Source of the DNA: Desulfobacterales bacterium
GTDB taxonomy: Bacteria > Desulfobacterota > Desulfobacteria > Desulfobacterales > CAFBRK01
Length of the DNA stretch: 38,415 nucleotides
Assembly: GCA_021737185.1 (NCBI GenBank)
Contig: JAIPEL010000031.1
Location: 1 to 38,415, forward strand
Direction: 5' to 3'
The notes beneath the pieces are model-generated. The model was given only the letters and a program-made list of their open reading frames with translations, did no database searches and was not told the DNA's origin. Below, piece after piece: positions 6,530 through 16,347 of the stretch. A program made the translations under genes and the position numbers. Positions within the stretch are counted from its first letter, which is position 1, and each line of letters opens with the position of its first letter.

Positions 6530-9253
6530 CTACTGAGCCCCTTCATTGCCGTCCGGCTTCCCGGCCTCCGGCGCTGCGTCTTTGGCGGCCGCCGCCTGTC
6601 CCGCCTGTACCCTGGCCTCCGGGACCCAGCTGCGGATGTGAATGTCGCGCTGGGGAAAGGAGATTTCGATGCCGCGCTCCTTAAAGAGCCGGTCGATCTC
6701 GAAGCGGATCGCGGTCTCCAAACTGAGCATGTTGTCGATGTCGGTCCAGATGCGAAGCCGGAAAATCAATGCACTGTCGCCGAAATCGGTAAACAGGACG
6801 TCCGGGGCCGGGGACTTGAGCACCTTCGGCAAGGATCGGCCGATTTCCAGAAGCGTGTCCCGGACCAGGGTCACGTCGGATCCGTAGGCCACGCCCACCG
6901 TGATGCTTCTTCGAAGCCGCTTGTCCTTGAAGCTCCAGTTGGTGACCTGGGAGCTGACAAAATCCGCGTTGGGAATGATCAGCGAGGCATTGTCGTAGGT
7001 CTGCACCACCGTCGAGCGGACGTTGATCTTTTTGACCGTGGCCCAGGTGCCGTTGATCTCCACGTCGTCTCCCACCTGGATCGGCCGCTCGAAAAGCAGG
7101 ATGATCCCGGAGACGAAGTTGTTGAAGATATTCTGCAGCCCGAAGCCGAGCCCGATGCCCAAGGCGCCGAAACCAACCGCCAAAGAGGTGGTGTTGAGTC
7201 CGAAGGCGTGAAGCGCGACCAGGATCCCCAGCATCCAGATAACATAGACGGTGATGGTGGTAATCGAATCCTGAAGGCCGGCGTCCATTCCGCTGCGGGT
7301 CAGAAACTTGGTCTGAAAAATCCACCGCCACAGCCGGACCACCGCCTGGGTGGCCAGCAAGACGAACACGGCATAAAGCAGGCCGAGGAAGCTGAAGCTC
7401 ATGCTTCCGATCTGCACCGAGTGGCCCAGCCCCTGATAGATCCTGGCCAACACCACCTGCCTGCCCCCCCATGCCAGAATGAGGGCGACCACGATGGAGA
7501 TCAACCACAGGAGCTGTCCGATCCGGATCATGAACCACTGGATCGGATACTCGTCATGGACCAGTTCATTGCGCTGCGAGGCCCTCTTTTGCCGGTAGTA
7601 GACGTCCCACTCGCGAAGTAGAAAGAAGACAACCGCCCACCAGAGCGCCACCACCAGGCTCCTGCCCCATGACAGCATCCAGTGGACCGAAAGCGCGCCG
7701 TAGCCGACCATTTCCAGGAGCAGGGCCGCTCCAACGATCAGGTATCCCAGCGACTTTGCCGGTGCGATCAGATAGCGTACCCGGCCGATGTTCGCGGTAA
7801 ACTGCGCTGTCTTCTCCCGGGTATCCTGGAACCGCCAGAAGGATATCTGCCAGCCGAGCATCCACAACAAAAAGGCGAGCCGAAAGATGAGCAGCAGCCC
7901 GGCGCCGGGTCCCAGCGCCCAATGAAGGACCAGATACGCCCAGGCAAAATACCGGATCGTCTTGACCATCCGCCGCAAGCGGGCCTCGGATTCAGGCGTC
8001 AGCCGGCCCTCTTCCTTCCAGAAAAAAAGCGCAATCCGGACCCACCGCGTCAACAGGGCCGCGAGCAGCAGGTGTGCGGCCAGCTGGATCGACGGCGTGG
8101 AAAGGTAGAACACCTCGAGCAGGGAGCAAAGATACACAAAGGCGGTCAGGCCGGTCAAAATCAGGGATCGGTTGACCAGCCGAAGGGCCAGAAGGTGCCA
8201 TGCGCCGAGCCGCTCACGGACCGGGTGGGCTTCGCGGGGGGCAAGCCCCCGGCGAAGCCGGACCAGCAGTCCTACGAAAACGACCATCAGCACCGCAAAA
8301 GAAACCAGCACCAGCCCTGCCCCGCGCCAGAGCTGCGCCGCCTCTTCGGCCCAGAACTCCGGATGGGCCAGCACCCGGATCTTTCCGGCCAGCCGCTTTC
8401 CCTCCTCCACCAGAAACGTCCAAGCCTCGAGCGATAAAGGACTTTTTCGCCGATCGAACAGCTGGCTGGTTCGGCTTTCTTCCACCCGCTGTTCGAATTT
8501 GTTCGACAGGTCGGTAAAAGAGCGCCGGATGTTCTCCATCTGCGAAATGCGATCGGTGTAAAGCTCCTGCAGCTTTTCGAGCACCGCCGCCTTTTCGGCC
8601 AGAAGACCGCGAAGAGTTTTGGCCCGCTTCAAGAACGCCTGGGCTTCCGAATCGGCCTTCGGGAATTTGGAGATCTCCGCGATCTGCCGCTCCAGCAGTT
8701 CCTGCTGCTGCCGGGTGTTTGCCAGTTCAGCCTCGACGTTTTCCTTTTTGGGCATCATCTCGCCGAGCTGCTTCTGGAGGCCGGTCAGGGAGGTGCGAAC
8801 GTCTGACCAGGCCTTTTCCAGGTCCTCCAGTTCAGGGTTCGAAGACAGCAGCAGGTTTCCGTAGATGGAAAGCTGGATCTGATAGGCATTGGCGGCGGTC
8901 GCCAGGGAAATTTTCATATCCTGGAGGTTTTTGAGCTGTCCGCGGTAGCGTTCCAGGCTGGCGTTCTCGATTTCTACCGTCTCGGCGATGGAACGGTTCA
9001 ACTCCGAAAGCGACGCCTTCGGATCGACCGCGACTTCCGGCTCCCGGCACAGGCCGGGCAAAGCAGACACGAGAAAGAAGATCGCCAGCAAAAACGTCCA
9101 TGCCGTCCATGGGTTCAATAACCGTTCACCGGCTCTTTTCAGACGGAAGAACTCAAAGCGCATCCATCGCAACCGATTTTCTCCATTGCGCGCCGAAGGC
9201 CGCAAGCGACTCACCGGGCCGGGCTCCGGTTCTTGGGCTGTCTTTGGATTCAT
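6530..9253 (-). CDS. Large MscS-family mechanosensitive channel (MscK/MscM-like)
   Basis: 907 residues from ATG 9253 (AAGGA six bases upstream). Order: a hydrophobic signal or anchor at about 50-70 (LLAIFFLVSALPGL), a long periplasmic coiled-coil region to about 290 rich in Glu, Lys and Gln, then roughly ten membrane segments. The conserved MscS pore helix and beta domain follow (SLAVGFGALGIGLGFGLQNI, then FNNFVSGIILLFERPIQVGD and INVRSTVVQTYDNASLIIPN). The tail is Ala/Gly-rich and probably disordered. Such channels release solutes on hypo-osmotic shock from the inner membrane. It is last in a three-gene minus-strand operon after the antiporter (16-base gap), which supports a role in K+/osmotic balance. 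Confidence 0.92.
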   Translation of the reverse strand: MNPKTAQEPEPGPVSRLRPSARNGENRLRWMRFEFFRLKRAGERLLNPWTAWTFLLAIFFLVSALPGLCREPEVAVDPKASLSELNRSIAETVEIENASLERYRGQLKNLQDMKISLATAANAYQIQLSIYGNLLLSSNPELEDLEKAWSDVRTSLTGLQKQLGEMMPKKENVEAELANTRQQQELLERQIAEISKFPKADSEAQAFLKRAKTLRGLLAEKAAVLEKLQELYTDRISQMENIRRSFTDLSNKFEQRVEESRTSQLFDRRKSPLSLEAWTFLVEEGKRLAGKIRVLAHPEFWAEEAAQLWRGAGLVLVSFAVLMVVFVGLLVRLRRGLAPREAHPVRERLGAWHLLALRLVNRSLILTGLTAFVYLCSLLEVFYLSTPSIQLAAHLLLAALLTRWVRIALFFWKEEGRLTPESEARLRRMVKTIRYFAWAYLVLHWALGPGAGLLLIFRLAFLLWMLGWQISFWRFQDTREKTAQFTANIGRVRYLIAPAKSLGYLIVGAALLLEMVGYGALSVHWMLSWGRSLVVALWWAVVFFLLREWDVYYRQKRASQRNELVHDEYPIQWFMIRIGQLLWLISIVVALILAWGGRQVVLARIYQGLGHSVQIGSMSFSFLGLLYAVFVLLATQAVVRLWRWIFQTKFLTRSGMDAGLQDSITTITVYVIWMLGILVALHAFGLNTTSLAVGFGALGIGLGFGLQNIFNNFVSGIILLFERPIQVGDDVEINGTWATVKKINVRSTVVQTYDNASLIIPNADFVSSQVTNWSFKDKRLRRSITVGVAYGSDVTLVRDTLLEIGRSLPKVLKSPAPDVLFTDFGDSALIFRLRIWTDIDNMLSLETAIRFEIDRLFKERGIEISFPQRDIHIRSWVPEARVQAGQAAAAKDAAPEAGKPDGNEGAQ

Positions 9254-9269
9254 CGAGGTTCCTTTTGTT

Positions 9270-10499
9270 TTATTGCTTGCCGGCGGCAATCCGGTCCGGA
9301 TCTCTCCGGCCGGTGGCCGTCCGCTTTTCTTCCCCCCCCGCTGCCGGCTCCTGGCCGGTGGGGCGGTGAAGCAGTTTGAACAGGCTCGGCCCCAGCAGGC
9401 AGGTAAACACCGCCAGCAAAACGATGGCGTCCTTGTACTGCTCGTTGATAAACCCATATTCGAGACCGATGGTGGCCGCCACGATGATCAGGCTCAGCCG
9501 GGAGGAGAGCAGCAATCCGGCATCGAGGGCTCTTTTGAGCGGAATGCCGCTGAACACAAAAAGAAGACTGGGAAGAATCTTGACCGCCAGGGCCAGGCCG
9601 AGAAGCTCCAAGGTAAACAGGATCAGCTCGGGAGATAAAATGTTTCTCAAGTCGAACTGCATGCCGACATGGATGAAGAACAGGGGAATCAAAAACCCGT
9701 AACCGATCCCGGACAACTTGTTTTCCAGATTGACTTTCTCCAAAAAGATGATCGACAGCAAAGCACCGCCCATGAAGGCCCCGAGCACCGGCTCCAGCCC
9801 AACCAGCTCCGAGAGAGCGACGAAAAGAAACAGGAGCGCCAGGGACAGCCGGACCCCGAGTTCCTGGGTATCTTGGGGAGCCAGAAGGCGGGCCGCCTTG
9901 TTGGGATGCCACCAGACCCAGAGCCGACCGGCCCGGAGCAGAAGCGCAAATCCGACAAACAGGGGCAGCGGCCCCAGAAATCGCCAGTCCAGCCCGTAGC
10001 GGTGCCACAAAACGTAAAAGGTGATGGCAAACAGCGTGAGAAAATCGGCCAGGGTGGCCGCGATAATGATCGACTGGCCCATGGGCTGGCGGCTGAAGCC
10101 GACCTCTTTCAAGGTGGGAACGACCAGCCCCAGGGAAGTGGTCGAAAGCACCAGGCCCATGAAAAACCCCCTTCCCAGCAAAAAGGCGGCCGCCATGGCC
10201 AGGGCAAAGGTGACGAAAAACACCAGCAGATGGAACAGGAGCTGGGACCGGCGCTGCCGCCGAAGCATGGCAAAATCGATTTCCATACCGGCCTGGAACA
10301 TCAGCAGCAAAAACCCCAGCTCCGCCAGAAAAGGCAGCCACTGCCCGGAAAACTCCAGGTTCAGGAGGCTCTTTCCCAATATGACCCCGAAAAGAATCTC
10401 CAGGACGATGGCCGGCAACCTCAAGGTCCGGCTGACCCCCGGAAGCAGCGCCGCCGCCGCCGCCACCAGCAGCAGAGACCAGGCCTGGTCGAGTACCAT
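9270..10499 (-). CDS. CPA2-family monovalent cation:proton antiporter
   Basis: 409 residues with about twelve membrane helices and the Na_H_Exchanger pattern of KefB/KefC-type proteins (VLEILFGVILGKSLLNLEF, GFLLLMFQAGMEIDFAMLRR, SSRLSLIIVAATIGLEYGF). Expected to exchange K+ or Na+ for protons across the inner membrane. KefB/C relatives carry a C-terminal RCK (TrkA-N) domain; this one ends after the membrane part with a short polar tail, and the RCK module is a separate gene 11 bases upstream. ATG 10499 has AGGAG eight bases before it. The ion selectivity cannot be read from the sequence. Confidence 0.9.
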   Translation of the reverse strand: MVLDQAWSLLLVAAAAALLPGVSRTLRLPAIVLEILFGVILGKSLLNLEFSGQWLPFLAELGFLLLMFQAGMEIDFAMLRRQRRSQLLFHLLVFFVTFALAMAAAFLLGRGFFMGLVLSTTSLGLVVPTLKEVGFSRQPMGQSIIIAATLADFLTLFAITFYVLWHRYGLDWRFLGPLPLFVGFALLLRAGRLWVWWHPNKAARLLAPQDTQELGVRLSLALLFLFVALSELVGLEPVLGAFMGGALLSIIFLEKVNLENKLSGIGYGFLIPLFFIHVGMQFDLRNILSPELILFTLELLGLALAVKILPSLLFVFSGIPLKRALDAGLLLSSRLSLIIVAATIGLEYGFINEQYKDAIVLLAVFTCLLGPSLFKLLHRPTGQEPAAGGEEKRTATGRRDPDRIAAGKQ

Positions 10500-10510
10500 G
10501 CAAATATCTC

Positions 10511-11926
10511 CTATCGGGCCAGCACCAGCACGCTGCAGGGGCTTTTGCGAACCAGCAGCTCGCCGACGTGGGGCAAAAAGGCTTCCTTGTTTTCGGGTCC
10601 GCTGCCGATGACCAGCAGATTGTATTCCTCGGCCAGGCGCGTCAGCTCCCGGACCGGGTTGCCCTTCAAGATCACTTCCTCGATCTTGACCTTGTCGATG
10701 TGCGCCAGTTCCCTGGCCCGCTTCATGACCTCCTCGCCCCAGTCCTCGCTTCGCTCCCCCCGGAGAAACTCGGGCTCCCGGACCACCGCCACGGTCAAAG
10801 CGGCGTCGAGCTGAAGCGTCAGATCCAGCGCTGTTTCCAGGGCAAGCCGGGACTTGTCGGATCCGTCGAAGGCGGCCAGAATCTTTTCGTATGGCTGGGT
10901 TCCGCGGCAGACGAGCAGCGGGCAGGACAGGGAATGGGCAAGGCCGATGGTGACCGGCCGAGTGATGGAAGCGATCATCCCCTGGGCCGGCGGCGACAGC
11001 AAAACCACCCCGGCCCCCTCTTCTTCGGCGGTCTTCTTCACCCGCTTCAGCATGGGCGCTTCGACCACCTTGATTCGAGTGTCGAACTGCTGGCCCGGTT
11101 TTTGCCCCTCTTCGACCCCCTTTCCCGCCTCCGGCTCGCACAGGGCGACGATGTGAAGCACCTTGGTGTTTTGGGCCAGGTGCACCGCCTCTTTGACCAT
11201 GGACGGCACCTGGTCCTTGTATTTGTCTGCGATGCCGAGTATCAGGCTGCGGCCGTAGGTTCTGGGAAAATGAGGCTCGGCACATTCCATGACGCCGCAG
11301 ACCTCGTCGAACATGTCCGCCTTACCCAGAATCAACACCCGGTCGCCCTCCTGGAAAATAAAATCGTCCGCGGGAAACACGACCCTGGATTGTCGGATCA
11401 CCCCGACGATCCGCCATTCCAAGTGCCTAAACTCGGAAGCCGGACGGCCCATGAGCGCCAGATTCGGCACCACTTCCACCTCGAAGAGCTCCACTTCTCC
11501 CTGGCCGACGGTGGTCACCCGGATCCGGGGGTCCTGAAGGTACTGGTAGATGTTTCTGGCCACCAGCCCGGTAAGCATCAGGGGGCGGACGCCGAGCTCC
11601 TCGAACCGGTCCACGTTTTCCTGCTCCGTGACCCGGGCCAGGATATTGACCACTTCCTTTTCTCTGGCAAAACTGCAAAAGGCCAGGTTGACCCGATCAC
11701 TGTCGGTCATGGCTACGGCATAGTCCTGGTCGGCCAGGCCGGCGTCTTCCAGCACCACCGGGCTGGAGGCATCTCCGGCAACGATCCGCACCACGGTTTC
11801 AAACCGCTTCGAAAAGCCGGCGAGCCGCTTTTCGTCCTTGTCGACGAGCGTCACCCGCCACTTTTCCCCGAGCCTGCGGAGCAGCTCGGCGGTGATGCTG
11901 CCTGCGCCGCACACGAGCAGATTCAT
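10511..11926 (-). CDS. TrkA-N/TrkA-C plus universal-stress-domain regulator of cation transport
   Basis: 471 residues. Residues 1-120 are a Rossmann-type RCK/TrkA-N domain (LLVCGAGSITAELLRRLGEK, acidic end of strand 2 in LVDKDEKRL, then GDASSPVVLEDAGL). About 130-215 is a TrkA-C/RCK-C ligand domain (VVPNLALMGRPASEF, FQEGDRVLILGK). About 225-470 contains two universal-stress-like halves, the second ending with VIGSGPENKEAFLPHVGELL and SPCSVLVLAR. It likely gates the adjacent antiporter and/or channel in response to nucleotide (NAD(H) or ATP). First gene of the operon: the next start is 11 bases after its stop. GGGACGGGA lies directly before ATG 11926. Confidence 0.88.
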   Translation of the reverse strand: MNLLVCGAGSITAELLRRLGEKWRVTLVDKDEKRLAGFSKRFETVVRIVAGDASSPVVLEDAGLADQDYAVAMTDSDRVNLAFCSFAREKEVVNILARVTEQENVDRFEELGVRPLMLTGLVARNIYQYLQDPRIRVTTVGQGEVELFEVEVVPNLALMGRPASEFRHLEWRIVGVIRQSRVVFPADDFIFQEGDRVLILGKADMFDEVCGVMECAEPHFPRTYGRSLILGIADKYKDQVPSMVKEAVHLAQNTKVLHIVALCEPEAGKGVEEGQKPGQQFDTRIKVVEAPMLKRVKKTAEEEGAGVVLLSPPAQGMIASITRPVTIGLAHSLSCPLLVCRGTQPYEKILAAFDGSDKSRLALETALDLTLQLDAALTVAVVREPEFLRGERSEDWGEEVMKRARELAHIDKVKIEEVILKGNPVRELTRLAEEYNLLVIGSGPENKEAFLPHVGELLVRKSPCSVLVLAR

Positions 11927-12044
11927 TCCCGTCCCCTGTCTTTGGTCGAGTCATGCCCCAGGCAAGTCCGGCGGCATCATCTTCTGCTCGACAAAATCGG
12001 ATTTTTTTCTTGTTTCGCGTCATGCAAAAAGTCGGCAAATCGCG

Positions 12045-13319
12045 TCAGGGATTTGCCGACAGGTCGACCCCAAAGAAATTCGTCAACAGGTTGTTGAGCC
12101 ACCGGCGCAGGTTGGCGTAGGAATAATAGCGAAGCGCGATCCGGTAGTTGTTCTCGACCATTTCCCGGCGCCGCTCGGATTTGTCGAACACCTCCCGGAC
12201 CCTTTCGACGGTCCTGCGGGTGAGAAACCCGTCCATGGCGATCAGGTCGAACCCCTTCGGCTCGATGTCTCTTACGAAAATCGAATAGCGGTTGATCAGA
12301 ATCGGCTTTTTAAAATAGACCGCCTCCAAAAAGGCGTTGCCGAACCCCTCGTACAGGCTCGGATAGGTGATAAAGTCCGCATGAGGGTATATGTCCCACA
12401 ACGAGTGGCGATCTTCCCCGTTCATCTCCTCGTTGAAGGGGTCTGCGATCTTCGTCTGGACAAAACGCAGGTCCACTCCGTGGCTGGAAGCCTCCTCCTT
12501 GAGCCACTCGGCATATTCGAACCCCTCGTCGCCGGCCTCGTGGGAAATGACCAGCCGGCAGCGGGGCTCTTTCAGCTCCCGGACCAACTCGATGGCATGC
12601 TCGATCCCCTTCCGCTGGACGACCCGCGTCGGCTGAAGGATCATGATGTCATCCGGATCGATCCCCATGAGCCGCCGCATCTCAGCCCGGGTCCTGCCGT
12701 TTTCCCGCGGCGGATTTTCAAAATCGAGCACATTGGGAATGATGGTCGAAGATATGCCGGTACGCAGGGCCAGCTCCTCCTGGGCCGCAGAGTTGATCAC
12801 CACGTGCTCCATGTTGGGCAGGTTCGGCGGGAAAGCCATGCGCAGATAGTCTCCGACGGCGTTGACCGAAAACCGGGTCCGCTCCCAGTAAAAGTCGTGG
12901 TGGTGGGCGATGGTCGGGATCTGGCGTTCGGCGATCAGCTCGGTCAGGGCAATGCCCAGCGGCACGTGCATCGGGATGGTCAGGACGTTTTCGGCAATGA
13001 GCAGGTCGATGGAAAACCGCTCGATAAACGCCTCGAGCTGGACCTTGAGCAGGCCCTTGAGGGTTTGGATCGCCTCGGTCACCGAAGAGGTGCGCCCCTT
13101 CTTGCCGAAGATCTGTTTGTCGATCCACCGGTTTTGCTCGTGGTGGAAAAACGCCTCCGGCACCAGGTGGCTCTTTTCCGGGTCCCGATCGAGCTCGCCG
13201 GCGAACCAGAAGCAGCGGTGCCCGGCCGACCGGAGCACGGTGGCCCACTTGCCCGACTCCATGGTGACCCCGTCGGTGCCGGCAAACCGGGTGGAAACAA
13301 ATCCGATGTTTTTCCCCAT
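12045..13319 (-). CDS. Glycosyltransferase, GT4 family
   Basis: 424 residues with a GT-B fold. The N-terminus GKNIGFVSTRFAGTDGVTME is the typical acceptor-side loop. AHHHDFYWER lies near 145-155, and the donor-side signature YEGFGNAFLEAVYFKKPILI (Glu-x7-Glu-like) is near 320-345. The start ATG 13319 is chosen because AGAGGG (13328-13333) lies eight bases away; ATG 13325 is too close. It would transfer a sugar from a nucleotide donor; donor and acceptor are unknown. It lies 118 bases upstream of the TrkA/antiporter/channel operon on the same strand. A role in making a sugar-based compatible solute is attractive given that context but is only inference. Confidence 0.85.
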   Translation of the reverse strand: MGKNIGFVSTRFAGTDGVTMESGKWATVLRSAGHRCFWFAGELDRDPEKSHLVPEAFFHHEQNRWIDKQIFGKKGRTSSVTEAIQTLKGLLKVQLEAFIERFSIDLLIAENVLTIPMHVPLGIALTELIAERQIPTIAHHHDFYWERTRFSVNAVGDYLRMAFPPNLPNMEHVVINSAAQEELALRTGISSTIIPNVLDFENPPRENGRTRAEMRRLMGIDPDDIMILQPTRVVQRKGIEHAIELVRELKEPRCRLVISHEAGDEGFEYAEWLKEEASSHGVDLRFVQTKIADPFNEEMNGEDRHSLWDIYPHADFITYPSLYEGFGNAFLEAVYFKKPILINRYSIFVRDIEPKGFDLIAMDGFLTRRTVERVREVFDKSERRREMVENNYRIALRYYSYANLRRWLNNLLTNFFGVDLSANP

Positions 13320-13412
13320 GATCATGCCCTCTAATGTTGGCAAACAAACGATGACATTATAATCCGCTGAAGGTTTTAGTCAAAGGGTAAAAATACCCGA
13401 TGTCGGAGGTCA

Positions 13413-13463
13413 GCCCTGCCACTGGCAGGGCCAATTCAAGATTCCAAATTCAAGGTTCAAGAT
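13413..13463. repeat. Dispersed repeat with adjoining GC hairpin (copy 2)
   Basis: GCCCTGCC (13413-13420) pairs with GGCAGGGC (13424-13431) across loop ACT. The following 13434-13463 is the exact inverted copy of 107-136. Confidence 0.75.
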
Positions 13464-13562
13464 GAACCCGAGGCAAATTTTGACGTATCAAATGGCTACG
13501 GCCATTTTGATCGAAAACGAAACTCCTGCTTCGTGTGAACGCTTAGGTTGTCTGCAGCCGAT

Positions 13563-13682
13563 AAAAATCCCCCCCATCCCCCCTTTTTCCAAAGGGGGGA
13601 GCCCTTCGGGCATTTGTTGGAATTGCCCAATGGCGAAAGGCCCAAAGTCCCCCTTTGAAAAAGGGGGCTTTAGGGGGATTTG
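13563..13682. repeat. Palindromic C/G-tract intergenic repeat
   Basis: Two arms of about 35 bases (13565-13600 and 13648-13682) form an imperfect inverted repeat built of C-runs, a T-run, CAAAGGGGG and so on, separated by about 47 bases. Translated, it gives the PPFSKGG/SPFEKGG peptides commonly mis-annotated from this type of repeat. The whole interval 13320-13846 has no supported gene; it holds this element, copy 2 of the hairpin repeat, and one TGAAACTTCG motif. Confidence 0.65.
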
Positions 13683-13696
13683 ATGGGATACCCGAA

Positions 13697-13706
13697 CGAA
13701 GTTTCA
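13697..13706 (-). repeat. TGAAACTTCG motif, site 4
   Basis: Exact motif on the minus strand, 141 bases beyond the selO stop in the direction of selO transcription. No clear hairpin follows this copy. Confidence 0.4.
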
Positions 13707-13846
13707 CATGAGCCCTGCCGCTGACCGCGAGGCAATCAGTTTGATCAAAGAAAGAAGCTTTTTCATCGAATCCGCAACCTTTGTAGTGAACGGCTTGTCA
13801 TGAGCAAAGTCGAATGGCTTCCGTGCCGTTGCCTTCGGGTAAGGGA

Positions 13847-15328
13847 TCACGTCCCGCAGTAGGTTTGGTAGGGCTGCGCCGAAGGAGGCGCCGGCAAGTG
13901 ATAGCCGGCGTGTTCGGGCGGATCCTGATAGGGGCTGGACAGAACGCCCAGGAGTTTTTCCATGACCGTATAATCGGCCCTTTCTGCGGCCGCGGCCAAG
14001 GCCTCTTCCACCCGGTGGTTGCGGGGGATGACCGCCGGATTGTGGGTGTTCATGAGCCGGCGGGATGCTTCCCGGGAATCGGGTTGCCGGTGCAGCCGGG
14101 CCTGCCAGCGCTCGAACCACCGCGTAAAATCCGGGGCCCGGAACACGGAGGCCCCCGGCAAGGAACCGGATGCCAGATCGCGGAACGTGTTTGTAAAATC
14201 CGCCCCGTGTCGGTGCATGTTATCGAGCAGGTCCTGCACCAGGACGCCGTCATCCGCTTCCTGGTTGAACAGTCCCAGCTTGGCCCGCATACCGGCCAGC
14301 CAGGAATAACGGAAGGTGTCTGAAAATCCAGAAAGCGCGTCTTGCGCCATCGATGCGGCCTCTTGCGGATCCTCGGCAATCAGCGGCAACAGCGTTTCGG
14401 CAAACCGGGCAAGATTCCACTGGGCGACCTGCGGCTGCCGGCCGTAGGCATACCGGCCGTGGTGATCGATGGAGCTGAAGACGGTATCCGGATCGTATGC
14501 GTCCATGAACGCGCAGGGGCCGTAGTCGATGGTTTCACCGCAAAGGGCCATGTTATCCGTGTTCATGACGCCGTGGATGAAGCCAACCATCAGCCAGCGG
14601 GCCACCAAAGACGCCTGCTGCTCCATCACGGCGCCAAGAAGGGCAAGATACGGATTTGCATTTTCGGCCAGATCGGGAAAATGGCGATGGATGGTGTAAT
14701 CGGCCAACGTTCGAACCTCGTCGGGGTTGCCTCTCGCCGCCGCATACTCGAAAGTGCCCACGCGGATGTGGCTGGCCGCCGTGCGGGTGAGAATGGCGCC
14801 CGGCAGGGCCGTTTCACGGAACACCGGTTCACCGGTGGTCACCACCGCCAGGCTGCGAGTCGTCGGTATGCCCAAGCCGTGCAGGGCCTCGCTGATGATG
14901 TACTCCCGAAGCATCGGCCCCAGGGCCGCCCGCCCGTCTCCCTGCCGCGAAAACGGGGTCCTGCCCGACCCCTTGTACTGGATGTCGAAGCGCTCGCCTT
15001 TCGGCGTCAATTGCTCGCCCAGCAATATGGCCCGCCCATCGCCCAGCATGGTGAAATGACCGAATTGATGCCCCGCATAGGCCTGGGCCAGAGGCTCGGC
15101 CCCCTCGGGGATGCGGTTGCCTGAAAAAACGGCGGCGCCCTCGTCGCCGTTCAAGGCCTCGGGGTCGAGCCCCAGAAACTGCGCCAGCGCCGCGTTGAAA
15201 ACGACCAGCCTCGGCTGGCGCACCGGCACCGGGTTCAGCCGGGCATAAAAAGCCTCCGGCAACCGTACGTAGCTGTTATCGAATCTCCAGCCGGCGCCCG
15301 GCCGGTTTTGTCTGTTATTCGGCGTCAT
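13847..15328 (-). CDS. selO: Protein adenylyltransferase SelO (YdiU/UPF0061)
   Basis: 493 residues from ATG 15328 (GGGA seven bases upstream, preferred over the upstream in-frame TTG or other starts). SelO is a pseudokinase-fold enzyme that transfers AMP from ATP to Ser/Thr/Tyr of proteins in redox stress. Conserved blocks: [40 protein letters not shown] (nucleotide loop), and [20 protein letters not shown] followed by CAFMD, which contains the metal-binding Asn and Asp. It ends TYCGT, so the C-terminal tail carries a Cys where some eukaryotic homologues have selenocysteine close to the end. Full length. Single gene, convergent with nothing nearby. Confidence 0.95.
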   Translation of the reverse strand: MTPNNRQNRPGAGWRFDNSYVRLPEAFYARLNPVPVRQPRLVVFNAALAQFLGLDPEALNGDEGAAVFSGNRIPEGAEPLAQAYAGHQFGHFTMLGDGRAILLGEQLTPKGERFDIQYKGSGRTPFSRQGDGRAALGPMLREYIISEALHGLGIPTTRSLAVVTTGEPVFRETALPGAILTRTAASHIRVGTFEYAAARGNPDEVRTLADYTIHRHFPDLAENANPYLALLGAVMEQQASLVARWLMVGFIHGVMNTDNMALCGETIDYGPCAFMDAYDPDTVFSSIDHHGRYAYGRQPQVAQWNLARFAETLLPLIAEDPQEAASMAQDALSGFSDTFRYSWLAGMRAKLGLFNQEADDGVLVQDLLDNMHRHGADFTNTFRDLASGSLPGASVFRAPDFTRWFERWQARLHRQPDSREASRRLMNTHNPAVIPRNHRVEEALAAAAERADYTVMEKLLGVLSSPYQDPPEHAGYHLPAPPSAQPYQTYCGT

Positions 15329-15524
15329 GGATTTTCCCTGCCTCTCAAATGAAGTATGAAAATATAACATGAGGATGGGATATCGCTAGGTCAAGCGGTC
15401 AATATTCAAGAATGGAAAGAAGGGAAAAGTCTCATACACAAAGAGTCGAGGTTCGGGGATTGCCGGATTTGAAAACCGGTCCTATTGTCTAGGGTATTGG
15501 TTGACCCCAGCAAAGTAAAGACAC

Positions 15525-16249
15525 ATGAAACCGTTTTTAACGCATCCGATCCGATGGCTGGTCGTGATTTTGCCGATCATGCTCGGGGCGAGCCACATCG
15601 GTTTATCGGAATGGTTTTCCTCTTCGGCCGAGGTCGGAAACGAACAGGTATCTTCCGGCGGCGATGAGATTTTCATCCATCACATACCGCCGGATAAAGA
15701 AGGGGGGCACGCCTAAAAGTTTGTCTACCTTGTCAAAGCGCCAATTGAATCCTACTGGAAATTTAAAATCGACTTTGACAACGATTTTCTGCTGGAAAAC
15801 AAGTATATCCGGGAACACCGGCTTGTTTCACAAAACGGCTGCGAGTGCGGGAAAATATCCCCTATGCCGAACCGCCGCTGGTTCTTTCTGCTCCCGATCC
15901 GGATCCTTTTGAACATGTTGTCACCCTGGCCATGCAAACCGGGACTCACTATGTTCAGCACGTTTATCCACTCTCCCGTGATGTTGAACCTGAAGCGGTA
16001 GAATATGCCTTTGCAGATTACGGGCAGCTGCGCAGTCTGCCTTACCTGAGAGTGCAACGTCGGAGCATGTTCGATCCAAATGGTCTGGCCCCCGGCAGTG
16101 AACGGCTTGAGCGCCTTATCCTCTGGCCCACAGGGGTTGTGTCACCGGGAGCCATGCGCCAGTGGGGCCGACATGCGGTCGCATTTGTGGGCCGGCGTCA
16201 TTTCGACGATCCGGACTATATGGACAAGATGTTCGAGGAAATAGCTTAG
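15525..16249 (+). pseudogene. Degraded gene of unknown family (stop codon plus frameshift)
   Basis: An initial frame (15525-15716) begins with a membrane or signal segment (IRWLVVILPIMLGASHIG) and ends at TAA 15714-15716. Directly after this stop the same frame continues with convincing protein sequence (FVYLVKAPIESYWKFKIDFD and so on to about 15833), then coding potential jumps frame near 15835-15845 and runs to 16249 (RVRENIPYAEPP ... MDKMFEEIA). One nonsense mutation plus one frameshift explain this most simply. The middle part vaguely resembles SRPBCC/START-like proteins, but I do not recognise the family. The last 134 residues could alternatively be a separate gene starting at GTG 15845. 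Confidence 0.5.
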
Positions 16250-16347
16250 TATTGTCTTGTGAGTCGGGCATCTTCATCGGTTAATTTGATCGATTTCGTT
16301 CTATATGCGTCAAAACTTGCTTTTAATGTATTTCAAAAGATTCTTTT

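Noticed and set aside
13462-13683. 73-codon frame with PPFSKGG and SPFEKGG peptides
   Set aside because: Translation of a palindromic C/G-tract repeat, not a conserved protein.
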